Shown: positions 8,097 to 16,542, counted from the first letter of the stretch. The stretch is 64,000 nt of DNA from Pedococcus badiiscoriae (GCF_013408925.1 NZ_JACCAB010000001.1:992001-1056000); one strand, 5' to 3'. Translations and numbers: made by a program. Notes: a model not told the origin generated them from the sequence alone.

Positions 8097-9500
8097 TCAG
8101 AAGAAGACCGAGCGCCGCTGCATGAGCAGCGAGTAGAGCGTCTGCTGGATCGTCTCGCGGACCTGGTCGGTGAGGTCGAAGACGAGCATCGGGTCGTCGG
8201 CCGCGCCGGGGCCGAGGTCGGCCGTCTCCACCGGCGCGCCGAACTCGATGATCCACTTGCTGGGCAGCGGGATCAGGCCCAGCGGGCCGAGCAGCGGCCA
8301 GGTGGGCGTGATCGGCGCATACGGCGCACCGAACAGCCGGGCGACCGTCTTCATGTTGCCGATGATCGGGTAGATCTCCTCGGCACCGATGATCGAGCAC
8401 GGGATGATGGGCACGCCGGTCTTCAGGGCGGCGGAGACGAAACCGCCCCGGCCGAAGCGTTGCAGCTTGTAGCGCTCGCTGAACGGCTTGCCGACCCCCT
8501 TGAAGCCCTCGGGCCAGACGCCACACAGCTCGCCGCCGGACAGCAGCCGCTCGGCGTCGGGGTTGGCGGCCAGCGTCGAACCGGACCTGCGGGCGAGCTG
8601 GCCGACGACCGGGGTCTGGAAGACGAGGTCGGCACCCAGCATCCGCAGGTGGCGGTGCGCCGGGTGCTCGTCGTGGACCGCCACCTGGGTCATCAGCGAG
8701 TCCATGGCGATGGTGCCCGAGTGGTTGGCCACGACCAGGCCGCCACCCTCACTGGGGATGTTCTCGATGCCCCGCACCTCGACGCGGAACCATGACCGGT
8801 AGAGCGGTCGCAGCACGGGCAGGTAGAAGTGCCTGGTGAAGTCCTCGTCGAAGCCGAACTCGTCGACGGTGTAGTCGCCGGTCACCCGTCGGCGCACGAA
8901 CGACAGCAGCGACGCGAGATGACGCTCGACGTCGTCGGAGGAGATGCCCGCCGCCTCAGCGGCGACCCGGACCGCGGCGATCCCCGCCGTCAGCAGCTCT
9001 TCGATGCCCGGCGCGACGCTCCTGGACGTCGGGGGCTCGGCGACCGCCACCGGCACGACGGTCTCGTCGGTCACCGCCTTGAGCGCGCGCACCTTCGGCT
9101 CCGCCGTATGCCGGGTGCTCGCCTTGCGCGCACCGGTCCCCGCCCGCGGCGTGCGGGGCGGCTTGGCGACTGCGGGAGTGCGAGCTCCGGAACGGGAGAC
9201 GGCCTTGCGGGTGGGCACCGCCTTGGCCACCGGTCGGGGCCGGTGCTTCCCGCCGGTCGCCACGCTGGCCTGGGCTTTCGTCGTCGCAGTGGTGGTGGTC
9301 GTGGAAGTGGTCGTCCTGGGACTCGTCGTAGGAGTGGCCGACGCCGTGGTGGCTGCGCCGACGCGCGCTTCGGCGCCGGTCGACGCGATGAGTGGCGTGC
9401 TGCGCCGCTTGGCCCGCTCCCCGGAGGCGCGGGCGGCGCCGGCTGCGAGGGCACCCTTGCGGGCGGTGGGCTTGGCCGATTTCTTCGGCGTCGAGGCCAT
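8097..9500 (-). CDS. Lysophospholipid acyltransferase-family protein (PlsC domain) with long basic N-terminal region
   Basis: The C-terminal half (about residues 235-460) is a PlsC/LPLAT acyltransferase domain with the catalytic NHSGTIAMD block (259-267) and the acceptor-binding GVWPEGFKGVGKP. It should transfer acyl chains to a glycerolipid or related acceptor at the membrane; the exact acceptor is unknown. Residues 1-150 are low-complexity Ala/Thr/Lys/Arg/Pro, far longer than in minimal PlsC proteins. The ATG at 9500 has GGAGGA seven nt upstream and shares its A with the stop of the upstream SDR gene (TGATG). The pair corresponds to Rv0501-Rv0502 in M. tuberculosis gene order. Confidence 0.88.
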   Translation of the reverse strand: MASTPKKSAKPTARKGALAAGAARASGERAKRRSTPLIASTGAEARVGAATTASATPTTSPRTTTSTTTTTATTKAQASVATGGKHRPRPVAKAVPTRKAVSRSGARTPAVAKPPRTPRAGTGARKASTRHTAEPKVRALKAVTDETVVPVAVAEPPTSRSVAPGIEELLTAGIAAVRVAAEAAGISSDDVERHLASLLSFVRRRVTGDYTVDEFGFDEDFTRHFYLPVLRPLYRSWFRVEVRGIENIPSEGGGLVVANHSGTIAMDSLMTQVAVHDEHPAHRHLRMLGADLVFQTPVVGQLARRSGSTLAANPDAERLLSGGELCGVWPEGFKGVGKPFSERYKLQRFGRGGFVSAALKTGVPIIPCSIIGAEEIYPIIGNMKTVARLFGAPYAPITPTWPLLGPLGLIPLPSKWIIEFGAPVETADLGPGAADDPMLVFDLTDQVRETIQQTLYSLLMQRRSVFF

Positions 9501-10549
9501 CAGTCGTTCCTCCCTGCAGCCCACACGTGGCTGATCGCGCCGACGGCTGTCTCAGCGGCGCCGGTGACGGCCGACCGGAAGATCCCCGCGCCCGGGATCA
9601 CCGGGCCGACACCCTGCGCGAAGTCCGCGAAGGCCGCCCGCGTCGTGTACTCCGGCTCGTACCCCAGCACCTCACGCATGCGGCGGGTGTCGAGGCCACG
9701 GCCGAAGGCCAGGAACTGGATCTGGTCGCCGCTGAAGTCGGCGAGGCCGGACCGCTTGACCAGGTTGCCGAAGATGCCGGCCGCGGGCATCGGCACCGGG
9801 ATGATGGGCCTGCCGGCCATCCCCGCCGCCTGGCTCACGGTGATGACGCCGTCGCCCGCGACGTTGGTGATCCCCGTGCTCGGGCCGGTCGTGGCGAGCA
9901 GCAGGGAGCCGATGGCGTCGCTCTCGTGCACGAACTGCAGCCGGGCGTCATACCCGAACGGCACAGGGACGACGGGGAGAGCGAAGTAGTCGGTCAGCGA
10001 CGTGCGGATCCCGCGGCCGATGATGTTGGCGAACCTCAGCATGGAGATCTCGACGTCGGGACGGCGACGCGAGAAGCCCCGGACATACCCCTCGACCTCG
10101 ACGGAGTCCTTGCCGAACCCCGCTCTGGGCAAGGACTTCGGGCCCATGTCCTCGGTGAACATGGCGGGGTCACGCGGGCTGGAGCCGTAGATGGCCGCCG
10201 ACGACTTCACCACGAGCCGCTTGATGCTCGGCGCCTTCTGGCATGCAGCGAGGAGCTGCATCGTGCCGATGACGTTGATCTCCTTCTGCGACGTGCGGCC
10301 ACCGGCGTGGGTCGGCGTGGCGATGACGTTCATGTGCACGACGGTGTCGACCTCGGACTGCGCGATGATCTTGCCGATCATCGGGTTCCGGATGTCCGCG
10401 CGCACGAACTCGGCGCGGCCGATGTCACCGGGCGGCGGGATGACGTCGACGCCGATGACGCGCTTGACCGACGGGTCCTGCGTCAGGGCCCTGGCGAACT
10501 GCCCGCCGAGATACCGCGAGACGCCCGTCACGAGGACGACATCAGCCAC
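9500..10549 (-). CDS. NAD-dependent epimerase/dehydratase-family (extended SDR) protein
   Basis: An extended short-chain dehydrogenase/reductase of about 350 residues. The nucleotide loop is VLVTGVSRYLGGQFA, followed by an acidic residue ending the second strand (VIGVDVIPP) and DADIR-like VRADIRNP. The likely catalytic Tyr lies in KSSAAIYGSSPR. The substrate is unknown; the mycobacterial counterpart is annotated galE2 by similarity only. I chose the GTG at 10549 because GGGAG lies five nt upstream; the in-frame GTG at 10555 falls inside that Shine-Dalgarno. It is translationally linked to the downstream acyltransferase (TGATG), so the two probably act in one envelope-lipid or sugar pathway. 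Confidence 0.87.
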   Translation of the reverse strand: MADVVLVTGVSRYLGGQFARALTQDPSVKRVIGVDVIPPPGDIGRAEFVRADIRNPMIGKIIAQSEVDTVVHMNVIATPTHAGGRTSQKEINVIGTMQLLAACQKAPSIKRLVVKSSAAIYGSSPRDPAMFTEDMGPKSLPRAGFGKDSVEVEGYVRGFSRRRPDVEISMLRFANIIGRGIRTSLTDYFALPVVPVPFGYDARLQFVHESDAIGSLLLATTGPSTGITNVAGDGVITVSQAAGMAGRPIIPVPMPAAGIFGNLVKRSGLADFSGDQIQFLAFGRGLDTRRMREVLGYEPEYTTRAAFADFAQGVGPVIPGAGIFRSAVTGAAETAVGAISHVWAAGRND

Positions 10550-10716
10550 GATCACTCCCGGTGGGTCCGATGGTCGCGAGGCTCGCGACCCGTGCCAACC
10601 CTACCGAGACGGGTGCCACGGCTGGCAGGGAAGCACCATCCGTGGACGCGTGCCTCGTCACATCTGCAGCCGACCGCCCACCCCCACCGCGCACACCAAC
10701 CGCCCTCCCCGGCAGA

Positions 10717-10742
10717 CAAAAGGCCCCCGCTGTGCGGGGGCC
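10717..10742 (-). terminator. Rho-independent terminator after bS22
   Basis: On the minus strand a perfect 9-bp stem GGCCCCCGC / GCGGGGGCC with a 3-nt loop is followed by four T residues. It starts 6 nt past the bS22 stop, a textbook terminator separating this tiny gene from the SDR gene downstream. Confidence 0.9.
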
Positions 10743-10747
10743 CTCGA

Positions 10748-10846
10748 TCACTTCTTGTTGCGACGCTGGTGGCGCGTCTTGCGAAGGAGCTTGCGGTGCT
10801 TCTTCTTCGCCATGCGCTTGCGGCGCTTCTTGATGACAGAGCCCAT
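10748..10846 (-). CDS. Small 30S ribosomal protein bS22 (AURKAIP1/COX24-domain peptide)
   Basis: A 32-residue, extremely basic peptide beginning [19 protein letters not shown] and ending in Arg/Asn/Lys. It matches the actinobacterial protein called bS22, seen near the decoding centre of mycobacterial ribosomes, and Rv0500B by locus. The ATG is at 10846, the stop at 10748-10750, and a strong terminator follows at once. It is easily missed because of its size. The flanking order, HTH protein then bS22 then SDR then acyltransferase, is the same as Rv0500A-Rv0502. Confidence 0.93.
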   Translation of the reverse strand: MGSVIKKRRKRMAKKKHRKLLRKTRHQRRNKK

Positions 10847-10988
10847 GGTGTCCTCTTGGTCGTGGTCGGTGTTGCCGGACGGGGCAACGAACCAACGCAC
10901 CACGCCGAACTGTCACGACACTCTAGCGGCCCACGTCCCCGCAACCCAAACCCACCTCTGCCCGGGCACCCACACGGACCCACACAGG

Positions 10989-11024
10989 CGGGGTGGGCCG
11001 GGACTGTCGTCCCGACCCACCCCG
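10989..11024. terminator. Strong GC hairpin after the HTH gene
   Basis: Left arm GGGGTGGGcCGGGAC and right arm GTCCCGaCCCACCCC pair around a short TGTC loop with one mismatch. It lies 22 bp beyond the HTH gene stop. There is no T-run on the minus strand, so it may be an intrinsic terminator of the U-less type or an RNA-stabilising stem. Confidence 0.65.
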
Positions 11025-11045
11025 TCGACGTGCGGTCAGCACCAA

Positions 11046-11246
11046 TCAGGCGGTGTCGACGTAGGACGTGCGCAGGTACTTGTGCACGGCGTCCTCCGGA
11101 ACCCGGAATGACCGTCCCACGCGAATGGCGGGAAGCTCTCCTGCGTGCACCATGCGGTACACCGTCATCTTCGACACGCGCATGATCGAGGCCACCTCGG
11201 CGACGGTCAGGAACCGCACCTCGGCGAGCTGTCGCTCGTTGGACAT
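11046..11246 (-). CDS. Excisionase-family helix-turn-helix DNA-binding protein (Rv0500A-like)
   Basis: A 66-residue MerR/Xis-like winged HTH protein. FLTVAEVASIMRVSKMTVYR forms the helix-turn-helix and GELPAIRVGRSFRVPEDAV the wing. This is the small conserved actinobacterial regulator next to bS22, not a phage excisionase: no integrase or attachment site is nearby. The targets are unknown. The ATG at 11246 has GAGGT five nt upstream. About 180 bp of upstream sequence, room for a promoter, separates it from acuC. Confidence 0.9.
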   Translation of the reverse strand: MSNERQLAEVRFLTVAEVASIMRVSKMTVYRMVHAGELPAIRVGRSFRVPEDAVHKYLRTSYVDTA

Positions 11247-11427
11247 GATTACCTCGATCTTCTACACGCGCGCATCGCCGGCTTCCCGTCCGGCGGACCT
11301 CTACGCTCGTGCAAGAGGAACTGTAGGGGCTGATGTGACTCGTGGGGAAGCCAACTGAGAAAACTGGTTGGACTTGTCCAGCCGACACGCCGCGATGACC
11401 TCGGAAATCACAATCATGTCACTCCCC

Positions 11428-12624
11428 TCAGTCGAACCAGGGGTCCAGCCCGTGCAGTGCGAAGACGGCCTCCCGGGTCGCCATGATCGCCCGGTCCACC
11501 TCGTCGTGGGGGTTGTATCCCATGTCCCAGGGCTGGTGCCAGATCGGTCCGTCCGCAGGGTCGAGGTCGCCCATCCGGCGGGGGCCCTCGCGGCCCAGAG
11601 CCTGTCGCACGTGGTCGAGCCACTCCTGCGGCACCGGCTCGGTCAGCGGGATCGGCCGGTGCGCGGCGATGGCGGTCAGGTGCGTCCACGTCCTCGGCAC
11701 GACCTGGACCAGCTCGTAGCCGCCGCCGCCCAGGGCGACCCAGCGGCCGTCGCAGACCTCGTGGGAAAGGCGGTGCAGCGCGTCCGCGGCCATCCGCTGG
11801 GCGTCGACCGACAGCGCGAGGTGGGCCAACGGGTCCTGGGCATGGGTGTCGCAGCCGTGCTGGGTGACCAGCACGTCAGGCTTGAAGGCCCGCACGAGGG
11901 GCAGCGCCGTGGAGTGCAGCGCGCGCAGCCAGGCGGAGTCACCGGTCCCCGGCGGCAGTGCGACGTTGACCGCCTCACCCTGCGCCTGCGGGCCTCCGAT
12001 GTCCCGAGCGAAGCCGGTGCCGGGGAACAGCGCCCGCCCGGACTCGTGCAGCGAGATCGTCAGCACCCGGGGGTCGTTCCAGAAGATGCGCTCGACCCCG
12101 TCCCCGTGGTGCACGTCGACATCGACGTACGCGACGCGCTGGGCACCGTGGTCGAGCAGCCACTGGATCCCCACGGCGACGTCGTTGTAGATGCAGAAGC
12201 CGGAGGCGTTCCCGGCCATCGCGTGGTGGAGCCCGCCGCAGAAGTTGACGCCGTGGCGGGTCCGGCCCTCCCAGACGTCGGCACACACCTGGCGCGTCCC
12301 CTCGACCACGCGGGCGCTCGCGTCGTGCATGCCCGTGAAGGCCGGGTCGTCCTCGGTGCCGAGCCCGTAGGCCGGGTCGGCCGACGAGGGGTCGGCGGAC
12401 GCGGCCTTGACGGCGGCGACGTAGTCGGCGCTGTGCACCGTGGCCAGGACCTCGTCGTCCGGCACGGCCGGGGAGAACACCTCGACGTCGTCCGCGTCGA
12501 ACACCCCGAACGCCTCGCAGAGCCGCGCCGTCAGGTCGAGGCGGGCCGGGTTCATGGGATGACCCGGCCCGAAGTCGTAGGCAGTGAAGCCTGGGTCCCA
12601 GACCACCCGCACCTGTGAGGGCAT
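11428..12624 (-). CDS. acuC: Acetoin utilization protein AcuC (class I histone deacetylase-like hydrolase)
   Basis: Zinc-dependent deacetylase fold of 398 residues. The catalytic His pair is in FCGGLHHAM, and the zinc ligands in VDVDVHHGDGV and QHGCDTHAQDPL are intact, so the enzyme should be active. In Bacillus AcuC deacetylates acetyl-CoA synthetase; that role here is inference because no acs gene is in the window. The ATG is at 12624. It is divergent from the trkA-like gene, with about 105 bp between starts that must hold both promoters. Confidence 0.92.
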   Translation of the reverse strand: MPSQVRVVWDPGFTAYDFGPGHPMNPARLDLTARLCEAFGVFDADDVEVFSPAVPDDEVLATVHSADYVAAVKAASADPSSADPAYGLGTEDDPAFTGMHDASARVVEGTRQVCADVWEGRTRHGVNFCGGLHHAMAGNASGFCIYNDVAVGIQWLLDHGAQRVAYVDVDVHHGDGVERIFWNDPRVLTISLHESGRALFPGTGFARDIGGPQAQGEAVNVALPPGTGDSAWLRALHSTALPLVRAFKPDVLVTQHGCDTHAQDPLAHLALSVDAQRMAADALHRLSHEVCDGRWVALGGGGYELVQVVPRTWTHLTAIAAHRPIPLTEPVPQEWLDHVRQALGREGPRRMGDLDPADGPIWHQPWDMGYNPHDEVDRAIMATREAVFALHGLDPWFD

Positions 12625-12729
12625 GACCCGACGCTACCGGGCAGGAGCCGATCGCGGACACCACGGTCCCGCCTGCAGGGACGCGCTAGCGTTGGAGGTC
12701 TCAGCATCACCAGGCCCCGGAGGACCGCA

Positions 12730-13395
12730 GTGGCGAAGAAGCTCTACGAGGACGACGTCCTCGTCATCGGCCTGGGCCGGTTCGGCGGTGCCGTGGCCAT
12801 CGAGCTCCAGCGGCTGGGACACCACGTCGTGGCCGTCGAGCGCGACCCGCAGCTCGCCGAGTCGTTCCTCGGCAAGGTGACCCGCATCGTGCAGGCCGAC
12901 GCCAGCCAGCCCCAGTCGGTCGCCAACCTCAAGGCGCGCAGCTTCCAGATCGCGGTCGTCGGCATCGGGTCCTCGGTCGAGGCGTCGGTGCTGTGCGCCA
13001 TGAACCTCGTGGACGCGGGCATCCCGACGATCTGGGCCAAAGCGCTCTCGCCGGAGCACGCTCGCATCCTCGACCGCATCGGCGTGCACCACGTCATCTC
13101 CCCCGAGGCCGAGACGGGTCGCCGCGTCGCGCACCTGCTCAACGGCAAGCTGATGGACTACATCGAGTTCGACGACGGGTTCGCCATCGTCAAGATGAAG
13201 CCCCCCCTGGAGTCGATCGGTTTCACGTTGGCGCAGAGCGCCATCCGCAGCAAGTACGGCGTGACCGTCGTGGGCGTGAAGTCACCGGGCGCCGACTTCA
13301 CCTACGCGGTCCCGGAGACCAAGGTGTCGGCCCACGACACCCTGATCGTCAGCGGACCGACCGACCTGCTCGACCGCCTCGCCGCCCGTCCCTGA
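12730..13395 (+). CDS. TrkA/KtrA-type potassium uptake regulatory protein
   Basis: A 221-residue RCK protein: an N-terminal Rossmann domain with GxGxxG (VLVIGLGRFGGAVA) and acidic VERDP, then a TrkA_C domain from about residue 140. Such proteins gate a TrkH/KtrB membrane channel in response to ATP/ADP or NAD(H). One RCK unit fits KtrA rather than double-RCK TrkA. No channel subunit is encoded in this window, so the partner must be elsewhere. The GTG at 12730 follows GGAGGACC. Confidence 0.92.
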   Translation: MAKKLYEDDVLVIGLGRFGGAVAIELQRLGHHVVAVERDPQLAESFLGKVTRIVQADASQPQSVANLKARSFQIAVVGIGSSVEASVLCAMNLVDAGIPTIWAKALSPEHARILDRIGVHHVISPEAETGRRVAHLLNGKLMDYIEFDDGFAIVKMKPPLESIGFTLAQSAIRSKYGVTVVGVKSPGADFTYAVPETKVSAHDTLIVSGPTDLLDRLAARP

Positions 13396-13415
13396 TCCAG
13401 GGGACGTGAGGTGTG

Positions 13416-13433
13416 CGCGCGGCCGGCCGCGCG
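13416..13433. terminator. Perfect GC palindrome between convergent genes
   Basis: CGCGCGGCC joined directly to GGCCGCGCG, 18 bp without mismatch. It lies between the ends of the convergent trkA-like and acetyltransferase genes and runs into a GGCATACC word. It could act as a bidirectional terminator or may simply be GC-rich spacer; no T-tract follows. Confidence 0.4.
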
Positions 13434-13468
13434 GCATACCTTGCGGCACACGGGGGTTCAGAACGACC

Positions 13469-14005
13469 TCAGAACCTGGGGACGCCGCGGTCCTCGCCGA
13501 GGGGAAGCACCATGGCGACCTCGTCCTCGGGGTCGCCGGCACCCTGGACCCGCATCGGCCGGCGGCTGTCGGTGGGCCGGAAGCCGAAGCCGCTGGCGAA
13601 GGCCACCGCGCGACCGTTGTCCACCCCCACCCAGTAGGCGAGGTGGCTGCGCCCCTGCTGCCGGGCGGCATCCGCCCCCGCCTGGACCAGCTGCGTCGCG
13701 ACCCCGGTTCCCCGGGCACTGGGCGCGACCCACAGGCCGAACAGCTCCGCGACCTTCTCGTTGTCCCGCTCACCCTCGTGGCGGGCCTGACCGACGCTCG
13801 CCACTCCGACCGCAGTGCCATCCTGCTCCGCGATGAGTCGCTGCGAGCGCCGCATCCTGGTGCGCCAGAAGTCCTCGTCGTAGGCGCGTTCCTCCTCGAC
13901 GCTGGCCACGAAGGCGTCAGGTGAGTCCTCGAGCGCGCTGAGCCGCACCGATCGGTACTGCTCCCACTCGTCCTCACCCAAAGACCGCACGGTGATGTCG
14001 CTCAT
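13469..14005 (-). CDS. GNAT-family N-acetyltransferase
   Basis: A 178-residue single-domain acetyl-CoA-dependent acetyltransferase. The acetyl-CoA pyrophosphate loop is in VAPSARGTGVATQLV (motif A, R/QxxGxG/A) and motif B-like GFGFRPTDS follows. The substrate cannot be read from the sequence. The ATG is at 14005. It lies just downstream of a second, disrupted GNAT gene on the same strand; the two are not obviously recent duplicates. Confidence 0.86.
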   Translation of the reverse strand: MSDITVRSLGEDEWEQYRSVRLSALEDSPDAFVASVEEERAYDEDFWRTRMRRSQRLIAEQDGTAVGVASVGQARHEGERDNEKVAELFGLWVAPSARGTGVATQLVQAGADAARQQGRSHLAYWVGVDNGRAVAFASGFGFRPTDSRRPMRVQGAGDPEDEVAMVLPLGEDRGVPRF

Positions 14006-14058
14006 GGACCCACTCTCGCACGATCAGCGCGGGTTGGGTCAGGGCGTTTGCTGGGTGT

Positions 14059-14619
14059 TCACCCAGAGACGGCTGGGACCTCGTCGAGGACGTGCTCCAT
14101 CTCGAACTCCGCCACCTGGGGCTGGTGCGGCAGGGCACCGACCCGCCCGGTGCGGGTGAATCCGACACGTTCGTAGAACCCGATCGCCCGGTCGTTGTCG
14201 TCGGCCACGTCGAGCGCGACCCGCCGCAGGCCGGCGCCGCGGGCGTGCTCGAGCAGGGCGTTGACCAGCGCGTCCGCCACGCCCCGGCCGCGGGCGTGCG
14301 AGGCCACCCACATCGCCACGAGCCGGGTCTCGTCGTCGGGCTAGTCCGGCGGGCGGAAGGAGGTGACCGACCCGAGGGGCAGCTCGCCCTCGAACGCCAG
14401 CCACGCGTGGCTGTCGTCCATCCGTTGGACCCACAGCTCGTCGGGGAACGCGACCTCACGCGCAAAGGTGCTGCCGTACGCCAGGGGCGTGTCGAGCAGC
14501 ATGGCCAGGCGGACGCCGCGGACGACCCGCCAGAGCGACGGCTCCACCGCCACGACGGCGAGCGACGCGGACAGCAGCGGAGCAGCCTCGGAGTCTGCGG
14601 CCACGCTCGACTCAGTCAT
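14059..14619 (-). pseudogene. GNAT acetyltransferase interrupted by an in-frame amber codon
   Basis: The reading frame from the ATG at 14619 encodes a normal GNAT N-terminus (92 codons, to SVTSFRPPD) and meets TAG at 14341-14343. Without any frame change it continues PDDETRLVAMWVASHARGRGV, the acetyl-CoA loop, then FYERVGFTRTGRVG, to a stop at 14059. The two parts together make one ordinary GNAT domain of about 186 residues. A single base change (for example GAG or CAG to TAG) explains it, as would a sequencing error. The 3' part could be reinitiated at GTG 14319. The 5' end overlaps the proC stop by 8 bp. Confidence 0.85.
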
Positions 14620-15418
14620 TCCCGGACGCGAGCTCGTGCGATCGGGTCGCGGCGGCCTCCATCGCCGTGATGAAGGCGGCCCGGACCTTGTGGTCGTCGA
14701 GCTGGCGCAGCGCGGCAGCCGTGGTGCCCCCGGGCGAGGTCACCTGCTCGCGCAGGACGGTGGGGTGCTGGCCGGTCTCGCGCATCATCGTCGCCGCACC
14801 GAACAGCGTCTGGACGACGAGCTCGGTGGCGGTGGGGCGAGGCAGCCCGAGCACCACGCCCGCCTCGATCATCGCCTCCACGACGTAGAAGATGTAGGCG
14901 GGGCCACTGCCGCTGATCGCGGTGACGGCGTCCTGGTGCTTCTCGGCGACCTGGACGACCCGGCCGCAGGACCGCAGGAGCTCGGCAGCCTCCTCGAGGT
15001 GCGCCGGGTCCGCACTGCGCCCCGGGCTCACGGCGGCCATGCCCTCGTCGACGAGCGCCGGGGTGTTGGGCATGACGCGGACGACGGCGACCCCCGCGGG
15101 CAGCCGGCTCTCGAGGTAGGCGGTGGGGATGCCAGCGGCCAGGCTGACCACGAGGTTGCCCGGCGACACGTGGTCGCGGATCTCCTCGACGAGGCCACCC
15201 ATGTCCTGCGGCTTGACGACCAGGACCAGGGTGTCGGCGACCTCCGCCGCCTCGACGTTGGACATGGCACGCACGCCGTACTGCTCGGCCAGCTGGTCCG
15301 CCCGGTCCGGGCGCCGAGCGGTCACGACCAGCTCGTCCACCCGACGACCCGACCGGATCAGCCCGGACAGGAGCGTCTCGCCCATCACGCCGGCCCCGAG
15401 GATTGCGACAGTTCCCAT
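14612..15418 (-). CDS. proC: Pyrroline-5-carboxylate reductase
   Basis: Final step of proline synthesis: NAD(P)H reduction of pyrroline-5-carboxylate. The N-terminal Rossmann loop VAILGAGVMGETLL, the MPNTPALV segment and the C-terminal dimer/active-site signature (SGSGPAYIF, then REQVTSPGGTTAAAL) are complete in 268 residues. The ATG is at 15418. The gene lies next to proline dehydrogenase on the same strand, with a strong hairpin (15437-15482) between them, so the opposite reactions are probably regulated separately. Confidence 0.96.
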   Translation of the reverse strand: MGTVAILGAGVMGETLLSGLIRSGRRVDELVVTARRPDRADQLAEQYGVRAMSNVEAAEVADTLVLVVKPQDMGGLVEEIRDHVSPGNLVVSLAAGIPTAYLESRLPAGVAVVRVMPNTPALVDEGMAAVSPGRSADPAHLEEAAELLRSCGRVVQVAEKHQDAVTAISGSGPAYIFYVVEAMIEAGVVLGLPRPTATELVVQTLFGAATMMRETGQHPTVLREQVTSPGGTTAAALRQLDDHKVRAAFITAMEAAATRSHELASGND

Positions 15419-15436
15419 GAGGGCAGTCTCTCAGCC

Positions 15437-15482
15437 GTTCGATGTCAACGCGCCGGGATTCTCCGGCGCGTTGACATCGAAC
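15437..15482. repeat. 46-nt near-perfect palindrome between proline dehydrogenase and proC
   Basis: Arms GTTCGATGTCAACGCGCCGG and its complement flank a short GATTCT centre. It begins 18 bp upstream of the proC ATG and 24 bp past the proline dehydrogenase stop. There is no T-run. It could be a terminator for the catabolic gene, a leader hairpin for proC, or one copy of a dispersed palindrome: 27626-27667 has the same 42-nt length, the same TCGATGT/ACATCGA ends and a similar CGCCGG core. Confidence 0.8.
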
Positions 15483-15506
15483 CGGTGGGTATGCGGCGGG
15501 GCGGGG

Positions 15507-16457
15507 TCAGTTCTTGGTGGCGAGGCCGCGCAGGAAGAACATCGCGTTGGCGGGGCGCTCGGCCATCCTGCGCATGAGGTAGCCGTACCACTCCTCGCCG
15601 TAGGGGATGTAGACCCGCATCTGGTTGCCCCGGTCGGCGATCCGCTTCTGCTCCTCGGGCCGGATCCCGTAGAGCATCTGGTACTCGTAGCTGTCCGCGT
15701 CGCGCTGGTGGTGCGCGGCCAGCGCGCCGGCGATCTCGATCAGCCGCGGGTCGTGGCTCGCCACCATGGGGTAGCCGGAGCCGGCCATCAGGATCTTCAG
15801 GCAGCGCACGTAGTTCTGGTCGACGTCCGAGCTGCTCTGGTAGGCAACGGACTCCGGCTCCTTGTACGCCCCCTTGCACAGCCGCACCCGGCTGCCCTCG
15901 TGGGCCAGGTCGCGGCAGTCCGCCTCGCTGCGGTGCAGGTAGGACTGGATCACGGCCCCGACCCAGGGGAAGTCCTGGCGCAGCTCGCGCAGCGACTCCA
16001 GCGTCGCGTCCGTCGTGGTGTGGTCCTCCATGTCGAGGGTCACCGTCGTGCCGGCGTTCGCCGCGGCCTGGCAGATCTCGCGGGCGTGGTCGAGGGCGAT
16101 CTTGTGGCCGTCGCCCGGCAGGTACTGGCCCAGGGCGGAGAGCTTGAGGCTCACCTCGCCCATGCCGTGCTGGGACAGGTCGGCGTCCGAGAGCGCCTTG
16201 AGCAGCTCGAGGTAGTGGTCACGGGTGCGGATCGCCTGCGTGAGGTCGGTCGTGTCCTCCCCCAGGTAGTCGATCGTCGCCAGCCGGTTGGTCGCACGCA
16301 GCTCGGCCGTGGCGCTGACCGCATCCCCCGTGCGGTCGCCGGGGACGAACCGCCGGACGACACTGCGGCTCACCGGCGCCTTCTCGATCGTCTGTCGCAC
16401 GGCGCCGCTCTTGGAGAGCTGGAGCAGGCTGTTGCGCAGCAGGTCACTGGCGTCCAC
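15507..16457 (-). CDS. Proline dehydrogenase
   Basis: FAD-dependent oxidation of proline to pyrroline-5-carboxylate at the membrane, passing electrons to quinone. A 316-residue monofunctional PRODH barrel, with GEVSLKLSALGQ, the substrate/FAD region VRLCKGAYKEPESVAYQ, SHDPRLIE and the C-terminal YGEEWYGYLMRRMAERP containing the conserved substrate arginines. The aldehyde dehydrogenase half of PutA is not adjacent. The GTG at 16457 follows AGGAAGG. Its upstream region holds an array of CCCCTGAC words (16543-16606). Confidence 0.95.
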   Translation of the reverse strand: MDASDLLRNSLLQLSKSGAVRQTIEKAPVSRSVVRRFVPGDRTGDAVSATAELRATNRLATIDYLGEDTTDLTQAIRTRDHYLELLKALSDADLSQHGMGEVSLKLSALGQYLPGDGHKIALDHAREICQAAANAGTTVTLDMEDHTTTDATLESLRELRQDFPWVGAVIQSYLHRSEADCRDLAHEGSRVRLCKGAYKEPESVAYQSSSDVDQNYVRCLKILMAGSGYPMVASHDPRLIEIAGALAAHHQRDADSYEYQMLYGIRPEEQKRIADRGNQMRVYIPYGEEWYGYLMRRMAERPANAMFFLRGLATKN

Positions 16458-16542
16458 GGCGGTCCTTCCTAGCGGTGGTCGCGGAGGTCACGACCGCCGA
16501 CAAGGCTAACCGCCCCGCAGGTATGCCGCGTCGCGGGTCCCG

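Noticed and set aside
10542..10916. 124-codon minus-strand frame covering the bS22 gene
   Set aside because: It reads the bS22 gene and its terminator in the wrong frame; the bS22 frame has the conserved peptide.
11046..11246. Excisionase-like HTH protein as a sign of an integrated element
   Set aside because: No integrase, attachment repeats or phage genes nearby; it is a conserved neighbour of bS22 in actinomycetes.
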